From JBBBNV01 sp037137075 (GTDB lineage: Bacteria > Bacillota > Bacilli > Paenibacillales > NBRC-103111), in NCBI RefSeq assembly GCF_037137075.1, contig NZ_JBBBNV010000003.1, positions 62,001 to 126,000 of the forward strand: a DNA stretch of 64,000 nucleotides, written 5' to 3'. Positions 34,270 through 42,293 of this stretch are shown piece by piece. The notes beneath the pieces were generated by a model. That model searched no databases. It was not told where the DNA came from and was given only the letters and a program-made list of their open reading frames with translations. Each line of letters opens with the position of its first letter. Position 1 is the stretch's first letter. A program made the position numbers and the translations under genes.

Positions 34270-35568
34270 TTAATTCTTCTTTGTCTCAGACGCAGAAGAT
34301 GGGGATTGTGTTGCAGCTTCGACCTTCTGCCCGTCTTTTAACTGATTTTGCCCCGTTGTTACCAGCTGCTCGCCTTCCTTCACACCATCCAGAATTTCCT
34401 GGTAGGATCCGTTAATACGGCCCAGCTTCACTTTGCGTTTCGTGTAGTGGTCGCCCTCCAGCACAAAAACATAGGTGTTGTTATCCTCGCGCACAATGCT
34501 TAATGTCGGCACGACAACAACCTGCTGCTCAGCTTCTGTGTTGAGCTGCACCATGACACGGGTGCCGGGCTTCAGCTGGTGATCTGTGTTAGCGACCTCC
34601 AGCTCCAAGGTATAGGTTTTGGTTTCGGCACTGATGATTGGCGCCAGGTAACTAAGCTTGGCCATTTGCTTGTTATCCGGTGTATCTGGATTATAGTATA
34701 CAAGCTCTTGTTTGTTTTTCACAAGCTGATAATTTGATTCGGTGAGCTCGGTTTTAATTTTGAGCGGGTCCACCTGCTGTACTTGTCCAACCTTGGCGCT
34801 GGCTGAGACCGTTTTCCCGCCGACAGCGGTAAAATCTGTAAGTATGCCGCTAACCGGCGCCCTTACACTATAATTTTCCAGGCTGCGCTGAGAATCCTCG
34901 AGTGACACCTTGGCCGACTCGGCCTGCGTCTCATACGTCACAATGGCGTTGGTGCTGTCATTGGCAGCCAGCTTGTTCTGAGCGGATTCCAGGCTTCGCT
35001 TCGCCGCCTCCACCTTCTGCTTGCCCTGATCCACCTCATGCTCTGTTACCGATCCCGCATCGAATTCGTTGCGGAGCTTGTTATAATCCTGCTCGGCATT
35101 GGACAAAGCCGTTGCCGCTGTTTCTACCGAATGAACCAGGTCTTTGCGGTTATTGACCTGATCCTCCTTGGCCTTCTTCAAATTTTGCTGCGCGCTTTGC
35201 AGCGACAATTCATTCTTGGCCCGGGAGGATTCGGCATCCCTGCTGTCAATCCGGAACAGCACGTCCCCTTTTTCTACATAATCGCCTTTGGATTTCAGCA
35301 CCTCGACAACCTCTCCGCTCACTCTAGGAATGACATCCAGCGTGTTCATGGAGGTGAACTCGGCGACCTGCTCAATCGGCGCGCCGATGCTTTTTTTCGT
35401 AACCGGTTCTGTCTTCACTGCTCTTACCGACAATTGGGCTTCCGCCGGTCCATTCGCTCCCCCCGGACCCGAGCATCCGGCCGCAACGACAGCGGCAACC
35501 GTAACTACAGCAAGCATATGAAGCGGACGGTATTTTCTATTTCTAAGCTCCGTACTACCCTTTTTCAT
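34270..35568 (-). CDS. RND/ABC-type efflux periplasmic adaptor subunit (HlyD-like lipoprotein)
   Basis: A 432-residue adaptor that links an inner-membrane pump to the outside. A lipoprotein signal ends in VVAAGC. It has the usual order: beta-barrel strand, lipoyl half (GEVVEVLKSKGDYVEKGDVLFRID), a long coiled-coil hairpin (~115-215), second lipoyl half (VRAPVSGILTD) and beta-barrel with C-terminal domain (GVKEGEQLVTTGQNQLKDGQKV). GGAGG nine bases before the ATG at 35568 gives the start. It lies 25 bases behind the RND pump gene, the reverse of the usual adaptor-pump order. Confidence 0.88.
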   Translation of the reverse strand: MKKGSTELRNRKYRPLHMLAVVTVAAVVAAGCSGPGGANGPAEAQLSVRAVKTEPVTKKSIGAPIEQVAEFTSMNTLDVIPRVSGEVVEVLKSKGDYVEKGDVLFRIDSRDAESSRAKNELSLQSAQQNLKKAKEDQVNNRKDLVHSVETAATALSNAEQDYNKLRNEFDAGSVTEHEVDQGKQKVEAAKRSLESAQNKLAANDSTNAIVTYETQAESAKVSLEDSQRSLENYSVRAPVSGILTDFTAVGGKTVSASAKVGQVQQVDPLKIKTELTESNYQLVKNKQELVYYNPDTPDNKQMAKLSYLAPIISAETKTYTLELEVANTDHQLKPGTRVMVQLNTEAEQQVVVVPTLSIVREDNNTYVFVLEGDHYTKRKVKLGRINGSYQEILDGVKEGEQLVTTGQNQLKDGQKVEAATQSPSSASETKKN

Positions 35569-35593
35569 TGAATTGCCTCCTCCTCGTTGTTCT

Positions 35594-38500
35594 CTACACG
35601 TCCATAGTGCCGATCTGGGACTCGGCGTGATTTTTATTCCAGCCAAACAGGCGAGACGCCCAGTTTTTGAAGCCTTCAATTAATTCATAAACAATCGGAA
35701 CGACCACCAGTGTCAGAAGCGTAGACGTAATCAATCCGCCGATAACGACAACGCCAAGCCCTTTTCCGATGAGTCCGCCCTCTCCCGAAATACCGAGCGC
35801 CAGAGGGATAAGCGCCATAATGGTGGCGCCGGCCGTCATAATAATCGGGCGCAGACGAACCTTGCCGGCCTCCAGCAGCGCCTCGCGGACCGTATAGCCT
35901 TCCTCACGGAGCTGCTGCGCGCGGTCGATAAGCACAATCGCGTTCGTAACGACAATCCCGATAAGCATCATAAATCCGATCATCGAGGTCACGCTAAGCG
36001 CTTCCCCGGAAAGGACCAGGCCGAGCAGACCGCCAATGGCCGCAAGCGGCAGGGAGAACAAGATGGCAAACGGCGCTGAGGCATTGCCAAATGCAAGCAC
36101 CATAATCAAATAAACGACGGCTACCGCTACTGCCATAGCCAGATACAATTGCGAGAAGCTCTCGTTAATGTCCGAGGAAACCCCCTTCACCTCGCGCTGC
36201 ACGCCATCCGGCAGCTGCAGGGAGGCAAGCTCGCGGGACACCTTCATGCTGACGCCCTGCTTATCCTCGGCGTTAATTTTGGCCGTTACCTTCAGCAGCT
36301 GGCTCTGACTCTCGCGCTGGAGCGACGCGGCTGATTGAACCTCCACAATCTTGGCGACCTCCTTCAAATACACCTTCGAGCCGCCGGTGCTGGTCAGTGG
36401 TATATTACCCAGCTTTTCCAGAGAGTCCTTATCGCTCAAATCCATAGAAACGGTAGTGGTATAAGTATAATTATCCAGCTTTGAATCTCCGAGCGATTGC
36501 TTCTGAATCCACGTCCGGGCGGTATCCCGCACAGTGGATGCATTCAGCCCATAAGCGCGGGCCTTGTTTTTGTCCACAATGATTTCAATTTCACTTTTCC
36601 CGTTGCTTAAGCTGTCCTCTACCTCGCTAAGCTCGGGAATCGTCTCCAGCTTTTCTTTGACCATGGCGGCCGCCGCTTCCAGCTTGTCCTGGTCTTCGCT
36701 TTTCAGATTGTAGGAGAAGTCGGTTGATGAGAAGCCTCCGCCCCCGCCAATCGAACGCGGTGTCACTTCCGACCCTTGCGGAAGCTCGGACAGGAGGAAG
36801 TTCTTCGTCTGCTGCTTTACCTTATCGGCATCTACGTTTTCATTGACTTCCACATAAATTTGCGCCATATAAGGCACTTGATCGCTGCCACGGTTGTAGC
36901 CGATCAGCGCCTCAACGAATTTAAACAGCTTGTCCCCGTTGGTATCCTTCGCATCCATCAACAGCGTCTCCAGCTCTTTGCTTTTCTCGTTCATCGCCGA
37001 GAACGACGTTTCGTAGGGAAGCTTGAGCTGGAAATACATAATGTTAGACGGCTTAGACGATGGAATAAACGACAGCTTGAGCATCGGCACTGTCGTCACC
37101 ACCGTGACCACGAACAGGGCTGCGGAGATAAGCAGTGTTTTATAGCGGTGCTTCAGGCACCATTGCAGAACACCTTCATAGATTCTCATAAACCAGCCGG
37201 GCTGGGCATTCTCGTGCGAGGCGTGCGGTTTAATTTTGCTCCGCAGCACAAGCAGCTTGGCCAGCATCGGAATGACCGTCAACGCCACCAGCAGGGAAGA
37301 GAGCAGCGCGCACGCAAGGGTAATCGCAAACGGCCGGAACAGCTCCCCTACCGTTCCGCTGATAAATCCGATTGGCGCGAATACACTGACGGTTGCCAGC
37401 GTTGAGGAAGTAATTGCCGAGGCCACCTGCTTGGTTGCCAGCAGGATTACCGATTCTTTACGCTCCTGCGCCTTTTCCAGTGAGGAATACACATTCTCAA
37501 TAACGACAATCGCATCATCCACGACCCGCCCGACTGCAATAAACATACCGCCGAGGGTCATCGTATTTAAGGTCAAATCGAATTCCCACATCAGCAGCAG
37601 CGTAATGAGAATCGACAATGGAATGGACACCAGAACGATCAGGGTCATTCGGACATTGCGCAGGAACACCAGGATCATCAGGGAAGAGAGCAGCGCCCCT
37701 ACGATCCCCTCACGGAGCAGGCCGTGAATAGATTCGCGAATCTCAATGGAGCTGTCGTACGTGCTCTTGATTATCACATTCGGAAGCGAGGTTTTCCAGC
37801 CATCTGTAAGCTTGGTAAGCGCGTCGGAGAACTCGATGGCGTTGGCGCTGCCGGATTTGTACAGAATAATGCCGATCGCCGGCTGTCCGTCCATCCGGCC
37901 GATGAAGCTCGACTCTGTGACTGAACGCACATTGGCCAGCTGGGACAGCGTAACAATATCTCCCTTGCTTGTCGTAATCTCAAGCTGCTCCAAATCCTGA
38001 AGACTATTTAAATCCCCCCGCACCCGGGCCATCTTGTCATCGCCGTTGAGCTTCACGCTGCCGATGGAGGTTTTCGTCAGGGCGGCGTTAATGGCCGTCG
38101 TCACCTGGGACGGCGTCATGCCAAATACGCTCAGTGCATCCGCATCGAGCTCAATGTCCAGACTGGATTCACTGGATCCGATGACATCGATATGGTCCAG
38201 CCCCTTCAGGGCTTCCAAATTAGGCTCGATATGGTCCTCATACCGCTTGTTCAGGTCGGTCTGGCTCATGCCGTCGGCGCCGTTAATGACCAAATAGTTG
38301 GACGCCATGGACGAGACCCCGAAGGTGGAAACCTTGGGGGTACTTGCCGAAGCCGGAAGGGCTACCTCCTGCATCAGGCTTTCGATATCCTGCTTCTTCT
38401 TCTCGGTATCCACCCCTTGCTTGAATTGGACCCGAATTGTAGCGTTGTTGTCGCTGGAGGTTGAGCTTAGACTGTCCAAATCCTCAATATTGGCCAGCTT

Positions 38501-38707
38501 CTCTTCGATGGGCTTGGTCACTTCCTCCATAACGTCCTTCGGAGCCCCTGTGTAGGTGGCGCTCACCATGACCATCGGGAAGGAAATGTTAGGCATGTTC
38601 TCCACCTTCAGCTTGTCTGCGGCAAATATCCCGCTGCCGAACAGCAGGAGCATAATAATGAACAAGGCGGAAACATTTTTCATTGAAAATTGCGTAATGC
38701 GGTTCAT
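35594..38707 (-). CDS. RND-family efflux permease (SwrC/AcrB type)
   Basis: A 1037-residue proton-driven pump with twelve membrane helices and two large extracellular loops, full length for the family. Visible hallmarks are VENMPNISFPMVMVSATYTGAPKDVMEE at the N-terminus and the central GRVVDDAIVVIENVY carrying the proton-relay Asp pair. The second half repeats the pattern (MVLAFGNASAPFAILFSLPLAAIGG, VTNAIVLIDRAQ). Gram-positive members such as Bacillus SwrC export lipopeptides. AAGGGAG stands before the ATG. It follows a two-component system on the same strand with 179 bases between. Confidence 0.93.
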   Translation of the reverse strand: MNRITQFSMKNVSALFIIMLLLFGSGIFAADKLKVENMPNISFPMVMVSATYTGAPKDVMEEVTKPIEEKLANIEDLDSLSSTSSDNNATIRVQFKQGVDTEKKKQDIESLMQEVALPASASTPKVSTFGVSSMASNYLVINGADGMSQTDLNKRYEDHIEPNLEALKGLDHIDVIGSSESSLDIELDADALSVFGMTPSQVTTAINAALTKTSIGSVKLNGDDKMARVRGDLNSLQDLEQLEITTSKGDIVTLSQLANVRSVTESSFIGRMDGQPAIGIILYKSGSANAIEFSDALTKLTDGWKTSLPNVIIKSTYDSSIEIRESIHGLLREGIVGALLSSLMILVFLRNVRMTLIVLVSIPLSILITLLLMWEFDLTLNTMTLGGMFIAVGRVVDDAIVVIENVYSSLEKAQERKESVILLATKQVASAITSSTLATVSVFAPIGFISGTVGELFRPFAITLACALLSSLLVALTVIPMLAKLLVLRSKIKPHASHENAQPGWFMRIYEGVLQWCLKHRYKTLLISAALFVVTVVTTVPMLKLSFIPSSKPSNIMYFQLKLPYETSFSAMNEKSKELETLLMDAKDTNGDKLFKFVEALIGYNRGSDQVPYMAQIYVEVNENVDADKVKQQTKNFLLSELPQGSEVTPRSIGGGGGFSSTDFSYNLKSEDQDKLEAAAAMVKEKLETIPELSEVEDSLSNGKSEIEIIVDKNKARAYGLNASTVRDTARTWIQKQSLGDSKLDNYTYTTTVSMDLSDKDSLEKLGNIPLTSTGGSKVYLKEVAKIVEVQSAASLQRESQSQLLKVTAKINAEDKQGVSMKVSRELASLQLPDGVQREVKGVSSDINESFSQLYLAMAVAVAVVYLIMVLAFGNASAPFAILFSLPLAAIGGLLGLVLSGEALSVTSMIGFMMLIGIVVTNAIVLIDRAQQLREEGYTVREALLEAGKVRLRPIIMTAGATIMALIPLALGISGEGGLIGKGLGVVVIGGLITSTLLTLVVVPIVYELIEGFKNWASRLFGWNKNHAESQIGTMDV

Positions 38708-38802
38708 CAGTGCACTCCCTTCATTGTATTGATGCGGCTTAGTTTGTCCTTTCCGTTTTCCACCTGCTTACCATACCGGACGATTATGAACGCAATATGA
38801 AC

Positions 38803-38827
38803 AGCCGTGGGAGTTATTCCCACGGCT
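38803..38827 (-). terminator. Hairpin between histidine kinase and RND genes
   Basis: AGCCGTGGGA pairs with TCCCACGGCT around a five-base loop. No T-run follows, so it may only weaken read-through or separate transcripts. Confidence 0.5.
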
Positions 38828-38886
38828 GAAGCACAATCGCTGGACACACTTTCATATCATAACGAAACAGGAAAGGCCGCGACTGC

Positions 38887-40260
38887 CTAAATCGGCTGCT
38901 GTTTCGATACGTAAGCGCGAATCGGCAAGGTTACGATAAAGACTGTGCCTTTGCCCGGCTCACTGCGAAGCTCGATATAACCCTCATGCAGATCGACAAT
39001 TTTGCGGACAATCGCAAGACCAAGCCCGCTTCCTCCCAGCTCCCGGCTCCTCGCCCGGTCCACTTTATAAAACCGCTCGAAGACCCGCTCCTGCTCCTCC
39101 TTGGCAATGCCAATGCCGCTATCCCGGATCATAACCTTCATGCGATCCGTCAGAGGCTCCAGCCTGACATCAATCCGGCCTTGGGGCGGCGTAAATTTGA
39201 TTGCATTGCCAAGCAGGTTAATCCACACCTGATTAAGCTGATCCGCATCCGCCGTCATCTTGACCTTGGGCAGGCTCAAATTCAGCTGCAGCTCCTTGGC
39301 CGACCATTGCGGCTCCAGGGCTACGGCAACCCGGCGCAGCTGCTCGTCCAGATGCAGGACAACCGGATGAAACGGGTGATGTTCGGATTCCAGGGAGGCA
39401 AGCTTCAACAGGTTCTCGCTTAAGCGCGACAGCCGCTCGGATTCCGTCCGAATAATGTCGATGTACTGATTTTTCTCCTCCTCGGGCATTTCCCTGGTCT
39501 GAATCAATTTGGAAAATCCGGAGATGGACGTAAGCGGAGACTGAATCTCATGGGACACATTGGATATAAAATCGCGCCGCATGTGTTCGATCTGCTCCAG
39601 CTCCTGAGCCATCTGGCTGAAGCTCCGCGCCAGTTCCCCCAGCTCGTCCCTCCGGCTCCGCCACTTGATCTGCACCTTGAAATCCCCTTTGGCAACGCGC
39701 CGTGTCGCTGCGGTCATCTGCTTAATCGGCCGAATGAGGAAGGTCGCCAAAATCAGAATAAACAAGCTGCCGGTCGCAAGCGAAACCACCTGCGAAATAA
39801 CCTGCATTTCCTTCAGCTTCCTGGATTCGTCGCGAAACGCAGGCTGTACGAACAAGGCGTACGTTTTGCCGCCCCATTTCAGCGGATAACCGACAATAAA
39901 CCGGACGTCCTTGTGATCACCCCGGTATATTTGATCCTGCAGCACCTGTTTAAACCCGTCCTCCGGGATAAACGGCTCCCCTTTTCCGGTTCCGAACTCC
40001 TGCCGGTTGCCTGCTGTATCCAGCAGCGTCACATAGTAGCTCCGGCTCCACTGCCTGGCCGCCAGGTATGTCCGCAAATCCATCTCCGGCATAAGCCGGT
40101 AAGTGCTCACAACGTCTTGGGCCGTGTTAAAAATCTCGGTCCGGAGCTCCTCATCGAACCGGTCCTTATACCAATAAACGGTCGTCCAGAAGGAAACCGT
40201 CATGCCAAGTATGACAGCCAGCAAAAAACAAATCACCACGCGCAAATACAGCGACAGCAC
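38887..40260 (-). CDS. Sensor histidine kinase, HssS-like arrangement
   Basis: A 457-residue membrane kinase: helix at ~8-28, extracellular sensor of ~130 residues, second helix at ~165-185, HAMP, dimerisation helix with the phosphorylated His in FISNVSHEIQSPL, and an ATPase domain (LGNAIKFTPPQG, DSGIGIAKEEQERVFERFYKVD, GGSGLGLAIV). It starts with GTG, overlapping the TAG stop of the response regulator by one base, so the pair is translationally coupled. The partner looks HssR-like, and HssS senses heme stress in staphylococci. For this protein the stimulus is not shown; another hydrophobic or cell-wall-active compound is equally likely. Confidence 0.9.
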   Translation of the reverse strand: MLSLYLRVVICFLLAVILGMTVSFWTTVYWYKDRFDEELRTEIFNTAQDVVSTYRLMPEMDLRTYLAARQWSRSYYVTLLDTAGNRQEFGTGKGEPFIPEDGFKQVLQDQIYRGDHKDVRFIVGYPLKWGGKTYALFVQPAFRDESRKLKEMQVISQVVSLATGSLFILILATFLIRPIKQMTAATRRVAKGDFKVQIKWRSRRDELGELARSFSQMAQELEQIEHMRRDFISNVSHEIQSPLTSISGFSKLIQTREMPEEEKNQYIDIIRTESERLSRLSENLLKLASLESEHHPFHPVVLHLDEQLRRVAVALEPQWSAKELQLNLSLPKVKMTADADQLNQVWINLLGNAIKFTPPQGRIDVRLEPLTDRMKVMIRDSGIGIAKEEQERVFERFYKVDRARSRELGGSGLGLAIVRKIVDLHEGYIELRSEPGKGTVFIVTLPIRAYVSKQQPI

Positions 40261-40937
40261 TATATCCCCGCCTCCAGCTTGTAGCCAAGCCCGCGAATCG
40301 TCTTAATGATAAACCCGCTCGTCTCCTCCGGGAACCGTTCCCGGAGCCGCTTAATATGAACATCGACCGTGCGGTCGTCCCCTTCGAAATCGATCCCCCA
40401 GATTTGCTCAATCAGCTGATCCCTTGTAAAAATCTGGTTCGGATGCGAGGCGAGCTTGAACAGCAGCTCGAATTCCTTGGGCGGCAGCAGCATCGATTCG
40501 CCCTGAATCAGGACGCTAAAATAAAGCCGATCCATCTGCAGCCTGCCGATCCGCACCGTTTGCGAGGCTATAATCCGGTATCGCTTCAGCAGAGCCTTGA
40601 CCCGCATCAGCAGCTCCATCGGATCAAAGGGCTTTACCAAATAATCGTCCGCCCCCAGTTGAAAGCCTCTGATCTTATCTGCGGATTCCGACTTCGCTGT
40701 CAGCATCAGCAGCGGAATATCCTTGTAATAGCTGCGAATTTCGCGGCACAGCTCCCAGCCGTCCATATAAGGCATCATCAGGTCCATAATGACCATGTCG
40801 ACCGGTGTCTGTTCCATATACTGCAAGGCTTCGCGTCCATGCCCTGCCTCCAGAAGCTCGAAGCCTTCGTCCTGAAGCGTCGCCATAATCAGCCTGCGGA
40901 TATGGACATCATCGTCTACTACAACAAGTTTGGTCAT
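40260..40937 (-). CDS. OmpR-family response regulator, HssR-like
   Basis: A 225-residue DNA-binding regulator. The receiver (1-115) has the acidic pocket VVVDDD, phospho-acceptor Asp in VIMDLMMPYMDGW and switch Lys in YLVKPFDP. The winged-helix domain reads LPPKEFELLFKLASHPNQIFTRDQLIEQIWG and TVDVHIKRLRERF, which by memory resembles the heme-stress regulator HssR closely. GGAG lies before the ATG. First gene of the TCS-RND-adaptor-secreted protein run, it probably controls the pump. Confidence 0.92.
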   Translation of the reverse strand: MTKLVVVDDDVHIRRLIMATLQDEGFELLEAGHGREALQYMEQTPVDMVIMDLMMPYMDGWELCREIRSYYKDIPLLMLTAKSESADKIRGFQLGADDYLVKPFDPMELLMRVKALLKRYRIIASQTVRIGRLQMDRLYFSVLIQGESMLLPPKEFELLFKLASHPNQIFTRDQLIEQIWGIDFEGDDRTVDVHIKRLRERFPEETSGFIIKTIRGLGYKLEAGI

Positions 40938-40982
40938 GTCCCGTTCTCCTCATTAGGAATAGTAAGAATTCACTGAACGATT

Positions 40983-41642
40983 TTGATCATAAAGCAGCCG
41001 CCTATTTATGGCAACATTTTGATCGGCCCGATACAGACCGTTATTTTGCTGATCATCTCCGTGCTGTGGTTTAAAGACAAGCTGTCCGTACGAGGCTGGA
41101 TCGCCGCTCTCTTGTGTATCGCCGGAGTGCTGTGCATCAGCTGGAACGGCAAGCCGGTTTCCGCACTGTTTGGTGACGGGGGGGCATTGATAACGCTATT
41201 GTTCGTGATTTCTGCGGTCGGCTCGGCCTTTCATGTGCTCAGCCAAAAAATGCTCGCCTCCGATATGGACTCCGGCAGCATGAATTTTTGTATATTTGTG
41301 CTGTGCTCCGTATTTATGGCTGCACCAGTCCCGTTCCGCTTTGAAATGACCGGAGAGCCTGCCTTGGCTCCGATGGCCGCCTTGCTGATACTCGGGCTCA
41401 TTACCGGGCTGAGCTTCTATTGGTTCTCCCAGGCACTGCGGGCCGTTTCCTTCCCCGTTGCCATCATTGTAAGCAATACCGCCGTGTTGTTCGGAATATT
41501 ATGGTCCGGTGTCATTCATCATGATCCGATTACCGTCTACATCATTTCAGGCGCGGCTGTATTCGCCGCAGGGCTGGTCATTCTGAATTGGCCGGCGCGG
41601 CGCCCGGCAGAAGCGGATAAGCGCGAAGCCTCCTCCGCCTAA
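40983..41642 (+). pseudogene. EamA-family transporter lacking its N-terminal part
   Basis: The frame encodes about seven hydrophobic segments of a drug/metabolite transporter (219 residues), but full members have ~290-300 residues and ten helices. The first coding segment matches the end of the first EamA repeat (TVILLIISVLWFKDKLSVRGWIAALLCIAGVLCI), so about 75 residues are missing. The frame opens with TTG, with no ribosome binding site, and abuts the response-regulator promoter. It is best read as a remnant left after a deletion or a rearrangement that placed the two-component genes here. Confidence 0.75.
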
Positions 41643-41721
41643 CCGAAAACGGTGCAGAATGCCGTGGAAAATCTGCTGCGAGCGTCGGCATCACCGGCTA
41701 CAGCCTCATTTTATAAACAGG

Positions 41722-41764
41722 TGTAACAAATATCACAGACAACGGATAGGAATAGACCTATACT
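41722..41764 (+). promoter_or_regulatory. Fnr-type promoter of the 98-residue unknown gene
   Basis: TGTAA-CAAATA-TCACA (41722-41737, one mismatch) is centred 41.5 bp from a start at ~41771 predicted by TATACT at 41759-41764. Both the site and the -10 are strong, so anaerobic activation is likely. Confidence 0.7.
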
Positions 41765-41800
41765 AGTTAGAAACAAATTTTGACACATGGAGGATAGCTC

Positions 41801-42097
41801 GTGAAAATAGAACATATTATCCATTTCAAGGTTATCCGCAAAGGGGAAACAAAGCAGCTCCGAGGGCTTATTTATTTGGAGGAAAACCAGCTTCCCACGC
41901 TTCAGGATTATGAGCAGTGCCTCAAGCAGTGCGGTCACGACGTTCGTGTCGAGGACACGGAGAAATTTATTTTTAAGGCCTTTGATCACGGAGAAGAATA
42001 CTTGATTGACGTGCTGGAGGATCACCAGAAGATGACGCGGGATCGCCAGGTTGAGAATTTGGCTTCCAATTTTATAAAAAAGGACCCCCTTCTTTAA
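41801..42097 (+). CDS. Small protein of unknown function behind an Fnr-type promoter
   Basis: A soluble 98-residue protein starting with GTG; GGAGG lies seven bases before it. No signal, membrane helix or known motif is visible. The composition is mixed alpha/beta with strands at the N-terminus (IEHIIHFKVIRKG, LRGLIYLEEN) and two Cys in YEQCLKQCGHD. It stands alone between an EamA remnant and an SLH protein gene of opposite strand. The only clue to its job is the promoter, which suggests it is made without oxygen. Confidence 0.75.
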   Translation: MKIEHIIHFKVIRKGETKQLRGLIYLEENQLPTLQDYEQCLKQCGHDVRVEDTEKFIFKAFDHGEEYLIDVLEDHQKMTRDRQVENLASNFIKKDPLL

Positions 42098-42230
42098 TAC
42101 AGAAGCACTTGAGCAATGGCCGCTATTCACCGCCGAATCGCAGGCCCACGTCCGTTCTTTCATCGCACCTTGGGCCGATTGAGTGGCCGAACGAGCCATG
42201 ATGGATGCGGCACATAAGCCTCTACCTCAA

Positions 42231-42281
42231 AAAAACGAAAAGCATGCCCCGTCCGGACCTCGTCCAGCCGGGGCATGCTTT
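42231..42281. terminator. Terminator between the 98-residue gene and the SLH gene
   Basis: AAAGCATGCCCCG pairs with CGGGGCATGCTTT. On the minus strand a run of seven T follows, and on the plus strand a T/A-rich tail, so it serves both converging genes. Confidence 0.85.
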
Positions 42282-42293
42282 ATTGTTTATCGA

